A stretch of 41,527 nucleotides of DNA, taken from the NCBI RefSeq assembly GCF_010500995.1, contig NZ_QVMK01000025.1:1-41527 (forward strand). Reading direction: 5' to 3'. How positions within the stretch are numbered: position 1 is the first letter of the stretch; every line of letters starts with the position of its first letter. The position numbers and the translations under genes are program-made. Origin of the DNA: Bacteroides sp. 224 (lineage in GTDB: Bacteria; Bacteroidota; Bacteroidia; Bacteroidales; Bacteroidaceae). Under the pieces are notes generated by a model that made no database searches, was not told the DNA's origin, and saw only the letters and a list, made by a program, of their open reading frames with translations. This document shows, piece after piece, positions 1 to 7,095 of this stretch.

Positions 1-1
1 A

Positions 2-109
2 TCTCACGAATCCGAAAATGAAAAGCGTGAGCATCGTTGGACTTCTTTTCTTTCATTGGTTGAGTCGTTAAAGAGTCAACCATATCTACAAAAAGACAGC
101 TTGCCCTAA
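2..109 (+). CDS. possible 3' end of an upstream gene (partial)
   Basis: One forward frame is open from the window edge for 35 codons and ends at a TAA at 107-109. The peptide is hydrophilic and charged (it begins SHESENEKREHRW and ends QKDSLP), as expected of a protein tail. No domain is recognisable. A second forward frame is also open, to about position 70, so the frame choice is uncertain. The next promoter and gene begin about 55 bp later, which fits a gene ending here. I do not recognise it. Confidence 0.3.
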   Translation, partial: SHESENEKREHRWTSFLSLVESLKSQPYLQKDSLP

Positions 110-163
110 ACTTCTTCATGAAGCTGAGTATGAATAATCCGGGTTAAAGCTAATATTTCTTTT

Positions 164-179
164 TATTTTTGTATTTTTG
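164..179 (+). promoter_or_regulatory. two tandem -7 elements (TATTTTTG twice)
   Basis: TATTTTTG occurs at 164-171 and again at 172-179, each matching the Bacteroidetes -7 consensus TAnnTTTG. The ATG at 208 lies about 28 bp beyond the second copy. A longer reading of this gene from about 169 would begin inside the promoter, so these elements decide the start at 208. Confidence 0.6.
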
Positions 180-207
180 CGCTGATTCTAAAAAAACATC
201 AAGAACT

Positions 208-831
208 ATGAGTATATTTTCAAAGCTTTTCGGAAAAAAGAATGATGACGATCAAAAGAATGTAGAAGACTTTGCCTCTCTTACACGTGTTTACTTTCAA
301 TCCGTGATTGCTTCTAATCTGGGAATTACCAACATCAATATGGTACCTGACGTAGCCAACTTCAAACGCGTATTCAAAGTACCTACCCAGGGAGGAAAAT
401 TAGGTTTGGGCGAAAAATCGCGTGCTAAGAAAATGCTCATGCAAGATTATGAAATCAGCGAAAACTTCTTCAAGGAAATAGATTCTTCCATCAAAAAGAA
501 CTGTAAAAAGCAGCAGGATGTACAACCATACCTGTATGTTTATCAGGCATTCTCCAATGATTTAATGATGTTATTGGGAAATTTGATGCAATGGAAATTC
601 CGTCTTCCCGGTCGATTCAAGAAAACGATGTATGGCTTAACCGAGAAAACAATTCATGACATTGTAACCAAAACAGTGTGGAAGAAAGATGAAGTACACA
701 AAACCGCCACTGATGTTCGTAAATACAAAGAACGTTTGGGATTCTCTGAACAATGGATGACGGAATATGCTTATCATATTATTATGTTGGCTAAAAAAGA
801 ATCCGGAAAGAAGAAAACAGCCGAAGAATAA
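208..831 (+). CDS. conserved hypothetical protein, 207 aa
   Basis: I cannot assign a function. The start MSIFSKLFGKKNDDD is chosen because the in-frame extension upstream runs through the -7 promoter elements. The protein is soluble, with a lysine-rich N-terminus and C-terminus (ends KKESGKKKTAEE) and no signal peptide or clear membrane segment. The middle contains a tract rich in Met, Leu and aromatic residues (SNDLMMLLGNLMQWKFRLPG), probably a buried helix. It is monocistronic: its own promoter lies upstream and a strong terminator follows at 880-908. It is probably a cytoplasmic Bacteroidales-specific protein, though I infer that only from the lack of any familiar motif. Confidence 0.75.
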   Translation: MSIFSKLFGKKNDDDQKNVEDFASLTRVYFQSVIASNLGITNINMVPDVANFKRVFKVPTQGGKLGLGEKSRAKKMLMQDYEISENFFKEIDSSIKKNCKKQQDVQPYLYVYQAFSNDLMMLLGNLMQWKFRLPGRFKKTMYGLTEKTIHDIVTKTVWKKDEVHKTATDVRKYKERLGFSEQWMTEYAYHIIMLAKKESGKKKTAEE

Positions 832-879
832 TTCTGTTAGCGAATAGGAAAAAATCCTAAAGAAATTCACATAACACCG

Positions 880-908
880 AAGCGGGAGACCTTTTCTCCC
901 GCTTTTTT
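880..908 (+). terminator. intrinsic terminator
   Basis: AAGCGGGAGA (880-889) pairs perfectly with TCTCCCGCTT (895-904) across a 5-nt loop and runs into a T tract (903-908). It lies 48 bp after the stop of the 207-aa gene. Confidence 0.9.
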
Positions 909-963
909 GTTATATTTATATGATCCCACCTTATTTAATTAACAATTAAAACAACATTTTTAC

Positions 964-3060
964 ATGAAACAAAAGAAGATACTCACCTTCAATTTCAATC
1001 AATTACGCCAGTTATTTAAACAAGATTTACCCGATCTTTTTTCGATTGCTTTGAAAAGCGAAAACGATTCGGAATTTAAAGATTACTTGCTTACATACCT
1101 GGACGGGATGGAAAGAAAAGAAGCCAATGAGCAGATTCGACTCCTGATTGATTATTCCGGCAAAGAGATCTATGAGCTCTCTACCGAACAAACCATGAAA
1201 GTACAAACACTGTCTCTGCTTTGGCAATTCTTAACCGGTCATCTTCCGGAAGAAGTTACCGGCACCGATCTGTTTATTGATCTCTATTATCAATTTCAAA
1301 GGTTGTATTTTCCGGATATACCCAAGCCATCTGCCCAGCGCATTAAAACCCGCACAGAAAGATGGCCTACGGGAATGGACGAAGATGTCATACAATTGCG
1401 TGAACAAAACAAAGAACGAATGATTCAATTACTGATTACAAAAATTGAAGCACGCAAAGGTTCACAATCTCGCTATCAATTTCCGGAATCGGCCTCCTAT
1501 GAAGAAAAATACAACCTGGTAAGCAACTGGTGGAATAATTTTCGTTTCCACTTATCCATGGCCATTAAAGGCCCCAATGAACTAAATCGCTTTCTGGGCG
1601 AATCATTATCGGCAAATACCATGCAAGTTCTTACCAAAGCGAAGAAGAAAGGAATTCCATTCTTTGTAACTCCCTACTACCTCTCTTTACTGAACACAAC
1701 CAAAGAAGGGTATAATGACGAAGCCATCAGAAACTACATTCTTTATTCGCCCGAATTAGTGGATACTTATGGCAATATACATGCTTGGGAAAAAGAAGAT
1801 GTAGTAGAAGAAGGGAAACCCAATGCTGCTGGCTGGTTACTCCCCGATGGACACAACATCCATCGCCGCTACCCGGAAGTAGCGATTCTAATCCCCGACA
1901 CTATGGGACGTGCTTGTGGAGGGTTATGTGCCTCTTGTCAACGTATGTACGACTTCCAAAGCGAACGTCTTAATTTTGAGTTGGAAACGCTTGCTCCCAA
2001 AGAATCCTGGGAAAAGAAACTGCGCCGACTCATGAATTATTTCGAAGAAGATACTCAACTAAGAGATATACTCATCACAGGTGGAGATGCCTTGATGAGC
2101 CAAAATAAAACCTTGAAAAACATTCTTGATGCCGTATACCGGATGGCGCAGCGCAAACGTCAAAAAAACTGGGATCGGCCCGAAGGAGAAAAATATGCAG
2201 AGCTACAACGAGTACGCCTTGGTTCTCGCCTGTTGGCTTATCTGCCTATGCGTATTAACGATGAGTTAGTAAATATTCTGCGAGAATTTAAGGAGAATGC
2301 TTCTGCCATCGGAGTGAAACAGTTTGTTATCCAGACACATTTTCAAACGCCATTAGAAATCACTCCGCAAGCCCGTGAAGCTATTAATAAGATTCTCTCT
2401 GCCGGATGGACAATAACTAACCAACTGGTATATACGGTTGCCGCCTCCCGCCGGGGACATACCAATCGTCTTCGTCAGATGCTTAATAGATTAGGAGTAG
2501 TTTGCTATTATACATTCTCCGTAAAAGGGTTTCACGAGAATTATGCCGTATTCACGCCCAATAGCCGTTCATTACAAGAACAGCATGAAGAGAAAATATT
2601 TGGGAATCTATCTTATGCACAACAAGAAGAATTGGTTTATCTTCTGGAAAGTGGCGAGTATATTGCAGAACGTATCCTGCGATTCATGAAAAGATATCAT
2701 CTCCCCTTTTTAGCTACCGACCGCAGCGTACTTAATTTGCCCGGAATAGGAAAAAGCATGAGTTTCACCACCATCGGGCTTACCAAAAATGGAAAAAGGA
2801 TTCTAAAATTCGATCATGATAATACCCGAAAGCACAGTCCTATTATTAATCAAATGGACAATGTCTACATTGTAGAAAACAAATCCATAGCCTCTTACCT
2901 TCGTCAATTAGAACAAATGGGAGAAGATGCCGATGACTATAATACAATTTGGTTCTACACCGAGGGAAAAACCGAACCCAGATTTCGCATTTATGAATAT
3001 CCTAATTTTCGTTTCAAAACCACCGAAGAGTTTAGTAATTTGGGCGTCGACATCAAATAA
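964..3060 (+). CDS. KamA-like radical SAM protein (lysine 2,3-aminomutase family), 698 aa
   Basis: The protein contains a radical-SAM cluster motif CX3CX2C at Cys318, Cys322 and Cys325 (CGGLCASCQ), followed by TGGDALMS, the segment expected after the cluster in the lysine 2,3-aminomutase/EpmB family. Near the C-terminus is NLPGIGKS, with Lys597 placed where KamA-type enzymes carry the PLP-binding lysine; calling it the PLP lysine is inference. At 698 aa it is much longer than classical KamA (about 415 aa), with an N-terminal extension of about 300 residues of unknown role. The substrate is therefore uncertain: an amino-acid mutase is the family expectation, not shown here. It is followed after 11 bp by a UDG-fold gene on the same strand, so the two are probably cotranscribed. 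I see no TAnnTTTG element immediately upstream. Confidence 0.85.
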   Translation: MKQKKILTFNFNQLRQLFKQDLPDLFSIALKSENDSEFKDYLLTYLDGMERKEANEQIRLLIDYSGKEIYELSTEQTMKVQTLSLLWQFLTGHLPEEVTGTDLFIDLYYQFQRLYFPDIPKPSAQRIKTRTERWPTGMDEDVIQLREQNKERMIQLLITKIEARKGSQSRYQFPESASYEEKYNLVSNWWNNFRFHLSMAIKGPNELNRFLGESLSANTMQVLTKAKKKGIPFFVTPYYLSLLNTTKEGYNDEAIRNYILYSPELVDTYGNIHAWEKEDVVEEGKPNAAGWLLPDGHNIHRRYPEVAILIPDTMGRACGGLCASCQRMYDFQSERLNFELETLAPKESWEKKLRRLMNYFEEDTQLRDILITGGDALMSQNKTLKNILDAVYRMAQRKRQKNWDRPEGEKYAELQRVRLGSRLLAYLPMRINDELVNILREFKENASAIGVKQFVIQTHFQTPLEITPQAREAINKILSAGWTITNQLVYTVAASRRGHTNRLRQMLNRLGVVCYYTFSVKGFHENYAVFTPNSRSLQEQHEEKIFGNLSYAQQEELVYLLESGEYIAERILRFMKRYHLPFLATDRSVLNLPGIGKSMSFTTIGLTKNGKRILKFDHDNTRKHSPIINQMDNVYIVENKSIASYLRQLEQMGEDADDYNTIWFYTEGKTEPRFRIYEYPNFRFKTTEEFSNLGVDIK

Positions 3061-3071
3061 CCAAGCAACCA

Positions 3072-3656
3072 ATGAATATTATCCCTATTGAAACACATCC
3101 GCTTGAGCCATTCATGCCCATGAATGCTCTAGTGTTGATGCTGGGTAGTTTTCCTCCCCAAAAGAAGCGCTGGTGTATGGAATTCTACTACCCGAACTTT
3201 AACAATGATATGTGGCGAATTATGGGCACCATTTTCTTTGCTGATAAAGAATACTTTCTGACTGATGCCAAAAAAGCTTTTTGCAAAGAACGGATTATTG
3301 AATTTGCCAACAAAAAGGGCATTGCCTTGTTCGATACTGCCACCGAGATACGCAGGCTGCAAGATAATGCTTCCGATAAATTTCTGGAAATAATCAAGCC
3401 TACGGATATTAAAGCTATGCTCAGGCAACTACCCGCATGTAAGGCAATCGTTACCACAGGTCAAAAAGCCACCGATACTCTTTTAGAACAATTCGATATC
3501 AAAGAACCCAAAGTGGGAGGATTTGCTGAGTTTATGTTTGAAAGGCGACTGCTTAAATTATACCGAATGCCCTCTTCTTCTCGGGCGTATCCTTTAAAGT
3601 TAGAGGAGAAAGCGGCTGTTTATCAGGGGATGTTTGAGGATATAGGGTTATTCTAA
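3072..3656 (+). CDS. uracil-DNA glycosylase-superfamily protein, 194 aa
   Basis: This is predicted to be a small cytoplasmic base-excision DNA glycosylase of the MUG/deoxyinosine-glycosylase-like branch of the UDG superfamily. Motif 1 appears as LGSFPP at residues 24-29, where relatives have LGS.PG, and motif 2 as MPSSSRAYP from residue 166, where relatives have PS(T/S)S. The aromatic stretch FYYPNFNNDMWRIMG and the segment KAIVTTGQKA fit the fold. Length is normal for the group. It starts 11 bp after the KamA-like gene, suggesting one transcript. Base specificity (uracil, hypoxanthine or xanthine) cannot be read from sequence. Confidence 0.8.
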   Translation: MNIIPIETHPLEPFMPMNALVLMLGSFPPQKKRWCMEFYYPNFNNDMWRIMGTIFFADKEYFLTDAKKAFCKERIIEFANKKGIALFDTATEIRRLQDNASDKFLEIIKPTDIKAMLRQLPACKAIVTTGQKATDTLLEQFDIKEPKVGGFAEFMFERRLLKLYRMPSSSRAYPLKLEEKAAVYQGMFEDIGLF

Positions 3657-3700
3657 GAATAAATACGAAACATTCTCTTCAGGAAAAAACAGCAAAGGTA

Positions 3701-3731
3701 TTTGGTTATATCAAATAATAAACTACCTTTG
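3701..3731 (+). promoter_or_regulatory. promoter of tRNA-Trp
   Basis: TTTG at 3701-3704 and TACCTTTG at 3724-3731 are separated by 19 bp, matching the Bacteroidetes -33/-7 promoter. The tRNA begins 12 bp downstream. Confidence 0.8.
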
Positions 3732-3742
3732 CAACCGCAAAC

Positions 3743-3815
3743 ACGGGAGTAGCTCAGTTGGTAGAGCACTGGTCTCCAAAACCAGGTGTCGGGAGTTCGA
3801 GCCTCTCCTCCCGTG
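3743..3815 (+). tRNA. tRNA-Trp (anticodon CCA)
   Basis: The acceptor strands ACGGGAG (3743-3749) and CTCCCGT (3808-3814) pair fully. The D arm, the anticodon loop CTCCAAA with CCA at 3776-3778 on a CTGGT/ACCAG stem, and a T arm with TTCGAGC are all present, with discriminator G. CCA is not encoded. A long ORF that begins inside this tRNA is an artefact of the frame staying open into the downstream YbaN gene. Confidence 0.95.
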
Positions 3816-3847
3816 CGGATGCAAAGTTTAGGATTCTAATCTTTCAC

Positions 3848-4204
3848 ATGAAAATTTTATATATCATTTTAGGCTCTATTTCTTTAGGATTAGGAATTCT
3901 TGGTATCTTTCTACCGTTACTACCCACTACCCCTTTTTTATTACTCACAGCGGCACTTTATTGCAAATCATCCGATCGTTTATATAATTGGTTGCTGAAT
4001 CATAAATATTTAGGATCTTATATCCGGAATTTCAGAGAAAACAAAGCAATCCCACTAAAAGCCAAGATACTTTCGATCTGTTTAATGTGGGGCACCATGC
4101 TTTACTGTATCTTCTTTGTGGTTCCTTTGCTTCCTGTTAAGATTCTACTTTTTATTATTGCCGTAGGAGTAACTTATCATATCCTATCTTTCAAAACGCT
4201 ATAA
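3848..4204 (+). CDS. YbaN/DUF454-family inner-membrane protein, 118 aa
   Basis: This small membrane protein has an N-terminal hydrophobic hairpin (MKILYIILGSISLGLGILG, then FLPLLPTTPFLLL), a short basic cytoplasmic stretch (NHKYLGSYIRNFRENK) and two further hydrophobic segments. That is the layout of the YbaN/DUF454 family, whose G.FLPLLPTTPF motif is clear. The biochemical role of the family is not established. The start at 3848 is the first ATG after the tRNA; the frame is open further upstream only because it runs through tRNA-Trp. The gene lies 32 bp behind the tRNA and may share its promoter. Confidence 0.85.
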   Translation: MKILYIILGSISLGLGILGIFLPLLPTTPFLLLTAALYCKSSDRLYNWLLNHKYLGSYIRNFRENKAIPLKAKILSICLMWGTMLYCIFFVVPLLPVKILLFIIAVGVTYHILSFKTL

Positions 4205-4234
4205 CAACTTCTGTGTATCTTCGTTTGATATACT

Positions 4235-4308
4235 AAAAAGGGAATCAAAACTCTAATTGTTCTTATCATTTACAATCTACTCAAAGAACAACCAGACTTT
4301 TGACTCCC
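4235..4308 (-). terminator. very long hairpin terminator of the uxaB transcript
   Basis: Two 25-nt arms (4240-4264 and 4284-4308) flank a 19-nt loop. Read on the minus strand the stem has 21 Watson-Crick pairs, 3 G-U wobbles and one G-G mismatch, then runs into TTTTT (4235-4239 on the plus strand). Read on the plus strand the same positions become three A-C mismatches and one C-C. The structure therefore fits minus-strand RNA and ends the uxaB message 44 bp past its stop. Confidence 0.8.
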
Positions 4309-4352
4309 CACAAATACTATATTAAAATTCCATCAAATAAATGCTAATAACT

Positions 4353-5792
4353 TTAAATAATAGCTTTTACAATTTCAAGCATTCCTTTTTCTTGAATTGA
4401 ATTAAGATCAGCCACAATTGCATCTGTCAACCCTGGAATCTTATTCAAATCTTCGCCCCAAATAAATTCTGCTGCAAGAACACCTTTAGCTACTTTCTCT
4501 GTATCACCAGTTGCCCAAAGGTCTTTCAATAAGCTCATTATTTCAGGTGCATCGTTAGGAATGATTTCAGCACCATCTTTACGCACTCCACCTTTATAAT
4601 AAGTAATAATAGCTGCTAATCCCAGAACCAATCCTTTAGGAAGTTTGCCTTTACGCTCTAAATAAGTTTTCAATCCCGGAAGATCACGGGTTTCGTATTT
4701 AGGGAATGAGTTTAGCATAATACTTGTTACGGCATGATCTACGAATGGATTATTAAAACGTTCCAATACATCTTCGCCAAACTTTTGCAATTCATCTTTA
4801 GGTAAGTTCAAGGTTTCCATCAGTTCATCAAACATAACCATATTAATGTACTTACCTACTACTGAATCCTGACAAGCATCGCGTACAATATTAATACCCG
4901 AAAGGAAAGCTACAGGAGATAAAACAGTATGAGGACCATTCAATAAAGTTACTTTACGTTCATGGTAAGGAGCCTCAGATGGCACAAAGAGTACATTCAA
5001 TCCGGCTTTATCTGCTGGAAACTCATTAGCCACTTCTTGAGGAGCTTCGATCACCCACAAATGGAAGATTTCAGCCTGAACAACCAAGTTATCATCATAT
5101 TGTAGCTTCTCTTTAATCTCTGCAATATCTTTACGTGGGAATCCCGGAACAATACGGTCTACCAATGTAGCATATACAGCACAAGCTTCCTCAAACCAGG
5201 TTTTAAATTCTTCACCTAAATTCCAAAGATCAATATATTGATAAATCGTTTCTTTTAGTTTATGACCATTCAGAAAGATCAACTCACAAGGGAAAATAAT
5301 AAGCCCTTTAGTTTTATCTCCATTAAATGTTTTAAAGCGGTGATATAATAATTGAGTTAATTTTCCCGGATAAGAAGATGCTGGAGCATCATCTAATTTA
5401 CACGAAGGATCGAAGGAAATACCTGCTTCCGTAGTATTGGATATAACAAAACGCATTTCAGGTTGTTCTGCCAATTTCATGAACTCAGCATGTTGCGAAT
5501 ATGGATTTAATGAACGACTAATAACATCAATCAAAGTTAAATCATTCACCACTTTACCTTTGTCAAGCCCTTGAAGGTTTACATGATAGAGATTATCCTG
5601 AGCATTCAACATATCTACCATTCCTTTTTCAATAGGCTGAACCACCACTACGCTGCTGTTGAAATTTGCCTTCTCATTCATATTGTAGATAATCCAATCC
5701 ACAAATGCACGTAAAAAGTTACCTTCACCAAATTGAATAACACGTTCCGGGTACGTGTTTACCTGAGCTGTTTTTCTGTTTAATTCTTTCAT
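4353..5792 (-). CDS. uxaB: tagaturonate reductase (altronate oxidoreductase), 479 aa
   Basis: UxaB reduces D-tagaturonate to D-altronate with NADH, the second step of galacturonate breakdown. The protein belongs to the mannitol-dehydrogenase-type long-chain family. The N-terminal Rossmann segment reads VIQFGEGNFLRAFVDW near residue 20, and the catalytic region LLNGPHTVLSPVAFLSG lies just past the middle, holding the Lys/Asn/His-type residues expected for the family (KVTLLNGPHT). Length is typical of UxaB (about 480 aa). It is 17 bp downstream of the LacI-type regulator on the same strand, so the two likely form one operon, opposite uxaC. The altronate dehydratase gene (uxaA) that would follow in the pathway is not in the window. 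Confidence 0.93.
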   Translation of the reverse strand: MKELNRKTAQVNTYPERVIQFGEGNFLRAFVDWIIYNMNEKANFNSSVVVVQPIEKGMVDMLNAQDNLYHVNLQGLDKGKVVNDLTLIDVISRSLNPYSQHAEFMKLAEQPEMRFVISNTTEAGISFDPSCKLDDAPASSYPGKLTQLLYHRFKTFNGDKTKGLIIFPCELIFLNGHKLKETIYQYIDLWNLGEEFKTWFEEACAVYATLVDRIVPGFPRKDIAEIKEKLQYDDNLVVQAEIFHLWVIEAPQEVANEFPADKAGLNVLFVPSEAPYHERKVTLLNGPHTVLSPVAFLSGINIVRDACQDSVVGKYINMVMFDELMETLNLPKDELQKFGEDVLERFNNPFVDHAVTSIMLNSFPKYETRDLPGLKTYLERKGKLPKGLVLGLAAIITYYKGGVRKDGAEIIPNDAPEIMSLLKDLWATGDTEKVAKGVLAAEFIWGEDLNKIPGLTDAIVADLNSIQEKGMLEIVKAII

Positions 5793-5809
5793 TTTTAAAT
5801 GATATTTGA

Positions 5810-6871
5810 TTATTCTAATTCGAAATAGTAATCTATATTTTCTTTCATTAATATATCTATCGGCATATATTTGATGGGATCGACCTCCTTTTTAAATACC
5901 ACATAATCACATAAGGCTTTCACGCCATAGTATCCCTGCAGAGCAGGACGTTGCCCTATCAAATATTTTATTTCTCCGGACTTTAACAGCTCTACATTCT
6001 TTTTAAGCAAGTCATATCCTACCAAACTTTTCAGGGTATTTCCGGATTCCTTCAAATAACTTCCTATATAATGGGCACGTGAATTAAAAACAACACCAAG
6101 CTTCACCTTTGGGTGTTGCTGAAAGAAGCGATCCAGAGAAATTCGATCTTCTTCAGGTTTATCTTTATTGAAAACGACATCATGAATGGTTACCTTATCA
6201 CATTGCTCAGTCAGAAAATTAACAAAACCTTCCATGCGTCGCTGCATTTGAACTTCAGCAGGATTATCTTTATTGTTATTCAGGAAGAGTACGATCTCCT
6301 GATCTTTCTCATAATCACTCATTAATATTTTTCCGGCAATATATCCGCTCATATATGAATTTTGACCGATATACATTAATGCTTTGGTATCCAAGAAGTT
6401 ATGATCAATGAAAATATAGGGAGTTTTCTTTTTATCAAGAATCCTTGTCAGCTCAATGGTAATTTCTTCAAAGATTGGAGCCAGAAGAATTGCGTCTGTC
6501 TTTATCTCTCTCAATTCTTCGCAAACTTTTCGATAAGAGGCTTCATCGCTATGCTTATATTGCACAAAGTCTATATTTACATTGAATGGTTGCAATTCTT
6601 TGGCTGCTTTTTCTATGCCGGTAGCAATGGTATACCAATAGTCATTCTCTATATAATAAGGTATAGCACAAACAAAGGAATATTTCTTTTTGGCCGCCAA
6701 ACCAATAGCAAACATATTAGGCTTATAGTCGATTTCTTTAAGCACTTTTTTCACTTTTTCCATGCTCTCTTGAGACACATCGCCCCGATTATGCAATACA
6801 CGATCTACTGTGCCGATAGAAACCCCGGCCATTTCAGCTATGTCTTTGATTCTATAACTTTTGGATTTCAT
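5810..6871 (-). CDS. LacI-family transcriptional regulator, 353 aa
   Basis: The N-terminal helix-turn-helix and hinge helix of LacI/GalR proteins are clear at residues 8-30 (IKDIAEMAGVSIGTVDRVLH), followed by NRGDVSQESMEKV and YKPN. The rest is a periplasmic-binding-protein-like effector domain (MYIGQNSYMSGYIAGKILM, LVGYDLLKKN). It lies immediately upstream of uxaB and divergent from uxaC, so a role as hexuronate-responsive repressor of both transcripts is the natural reading. The ligand is inferred from context only. A perfect inverted repeat in the divergent region (6992-7021) is a candidate binding site. Confidence 0.9.
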   Translation of the reverse strand: MKSKSYRIKDIAEMAGVSIGTVDRVLHNRGDVSQESMEKVKKVLKEIDYKPNMFAIGLAAKKKYSFVCAIPYYIENDYWYTIATGIEKAAKELQPFNVNIDFVQYKHSDEASYRKVCEELREIKTDAILLAPIFEEITIELTRILDKKKTPYIFIDHNFLDTKALMYIGQNSYMSGYIAGKILMSDYEKDQEIVLFLNNNKDNPAEVQMQRRMEGFVNFLTEQCDKVTIHDVVFNKDKPEEDRISLDRFFQQHPKVKLGVVFNSRAHYIGSYLKESGNTLKSLVGYDLLKKNVELLKSGEIKYLIGQRPALQGYYGVKALCDYVVFKKEVDPIKYMPIDILMKENIDYYFELE

Positions 6872-6933
6872 GGTACTTTTTTATGTATTTACTCTTGAAA
6901 CATCGAAGCGTTAAATATCATAAATCTTCGGGG

Positions 6934-6941
6934 CAAATATA
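6934..6941 (-). promoter_or_regulatory. -7 element for the regulator-uxaB operon
   Basis: TATATTTG on the minus strand matches TAnnTTTG and lies about 62 bp upstream of the regulator start codon. Confidence 0.55.
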
Positions 6942-6972
6942 CGAATTATTTTGGTACTACAAGTAAAATATT

Positions 6973-6980
6973 TATTTTTG
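6973..6980 (+). promoter_or_regulatory. possible distal -7 element for uxaC
   Basis: TATTTTTG matches TAnnTTTG and lies just upstream of the inverted repeat at 6992-7021. A transcript from here would start next to or inside the candidate operator. In an AT-rich spacer the match could be chance. Confidence 0.35.
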
Positions 6981-6991
6981 TGTTCGATAAC

Positions 6992-7021
6992 GGTTAATAA
7001 AACATAAAGAACTTATTAACC
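6992..7021. promoter_or_regulatory. candidate operator: 9-bp inverted repeat in the uxa divergent region
   Basis: GGTTAATAA (6992-7000) and TTATTAACC (7013-7021) are exact reverse complements across a 12-bp spacer, so arm centres are 21 bp apart, about two helical turns. A related half site, ATTAATAA, follows at 7028-7035. The site sits between the two divergent promoters, where a repressor could control both directions. Confidence 0.6.
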
Positions 7022-7067
7022 TATTCCATTAATAATCAGCATTATATATCTTTAAAGTCAAAAGTAA

Positions 7068-7075
7068 TAATTTTG
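7068..7075 (+). promoter_or_regulatory. -7 element for uxaC
   Basis: TAATTTTG matches TAnnTTTG, with the uxaC start codon 20 bp further on. Confidence 0.6.
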
Positions 7076-7095
7076 TATACCAAAAACACAAGAGA

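Noticed and set aside
3758..3847. N-terminal extension of the YbaN gene through tRNA-Trp
   Set aside because: The frame happens to stay open through the tRNA. The tRNA is unambiguous and the ATG at 3848 starts exactly at the first predicted membrane helix.
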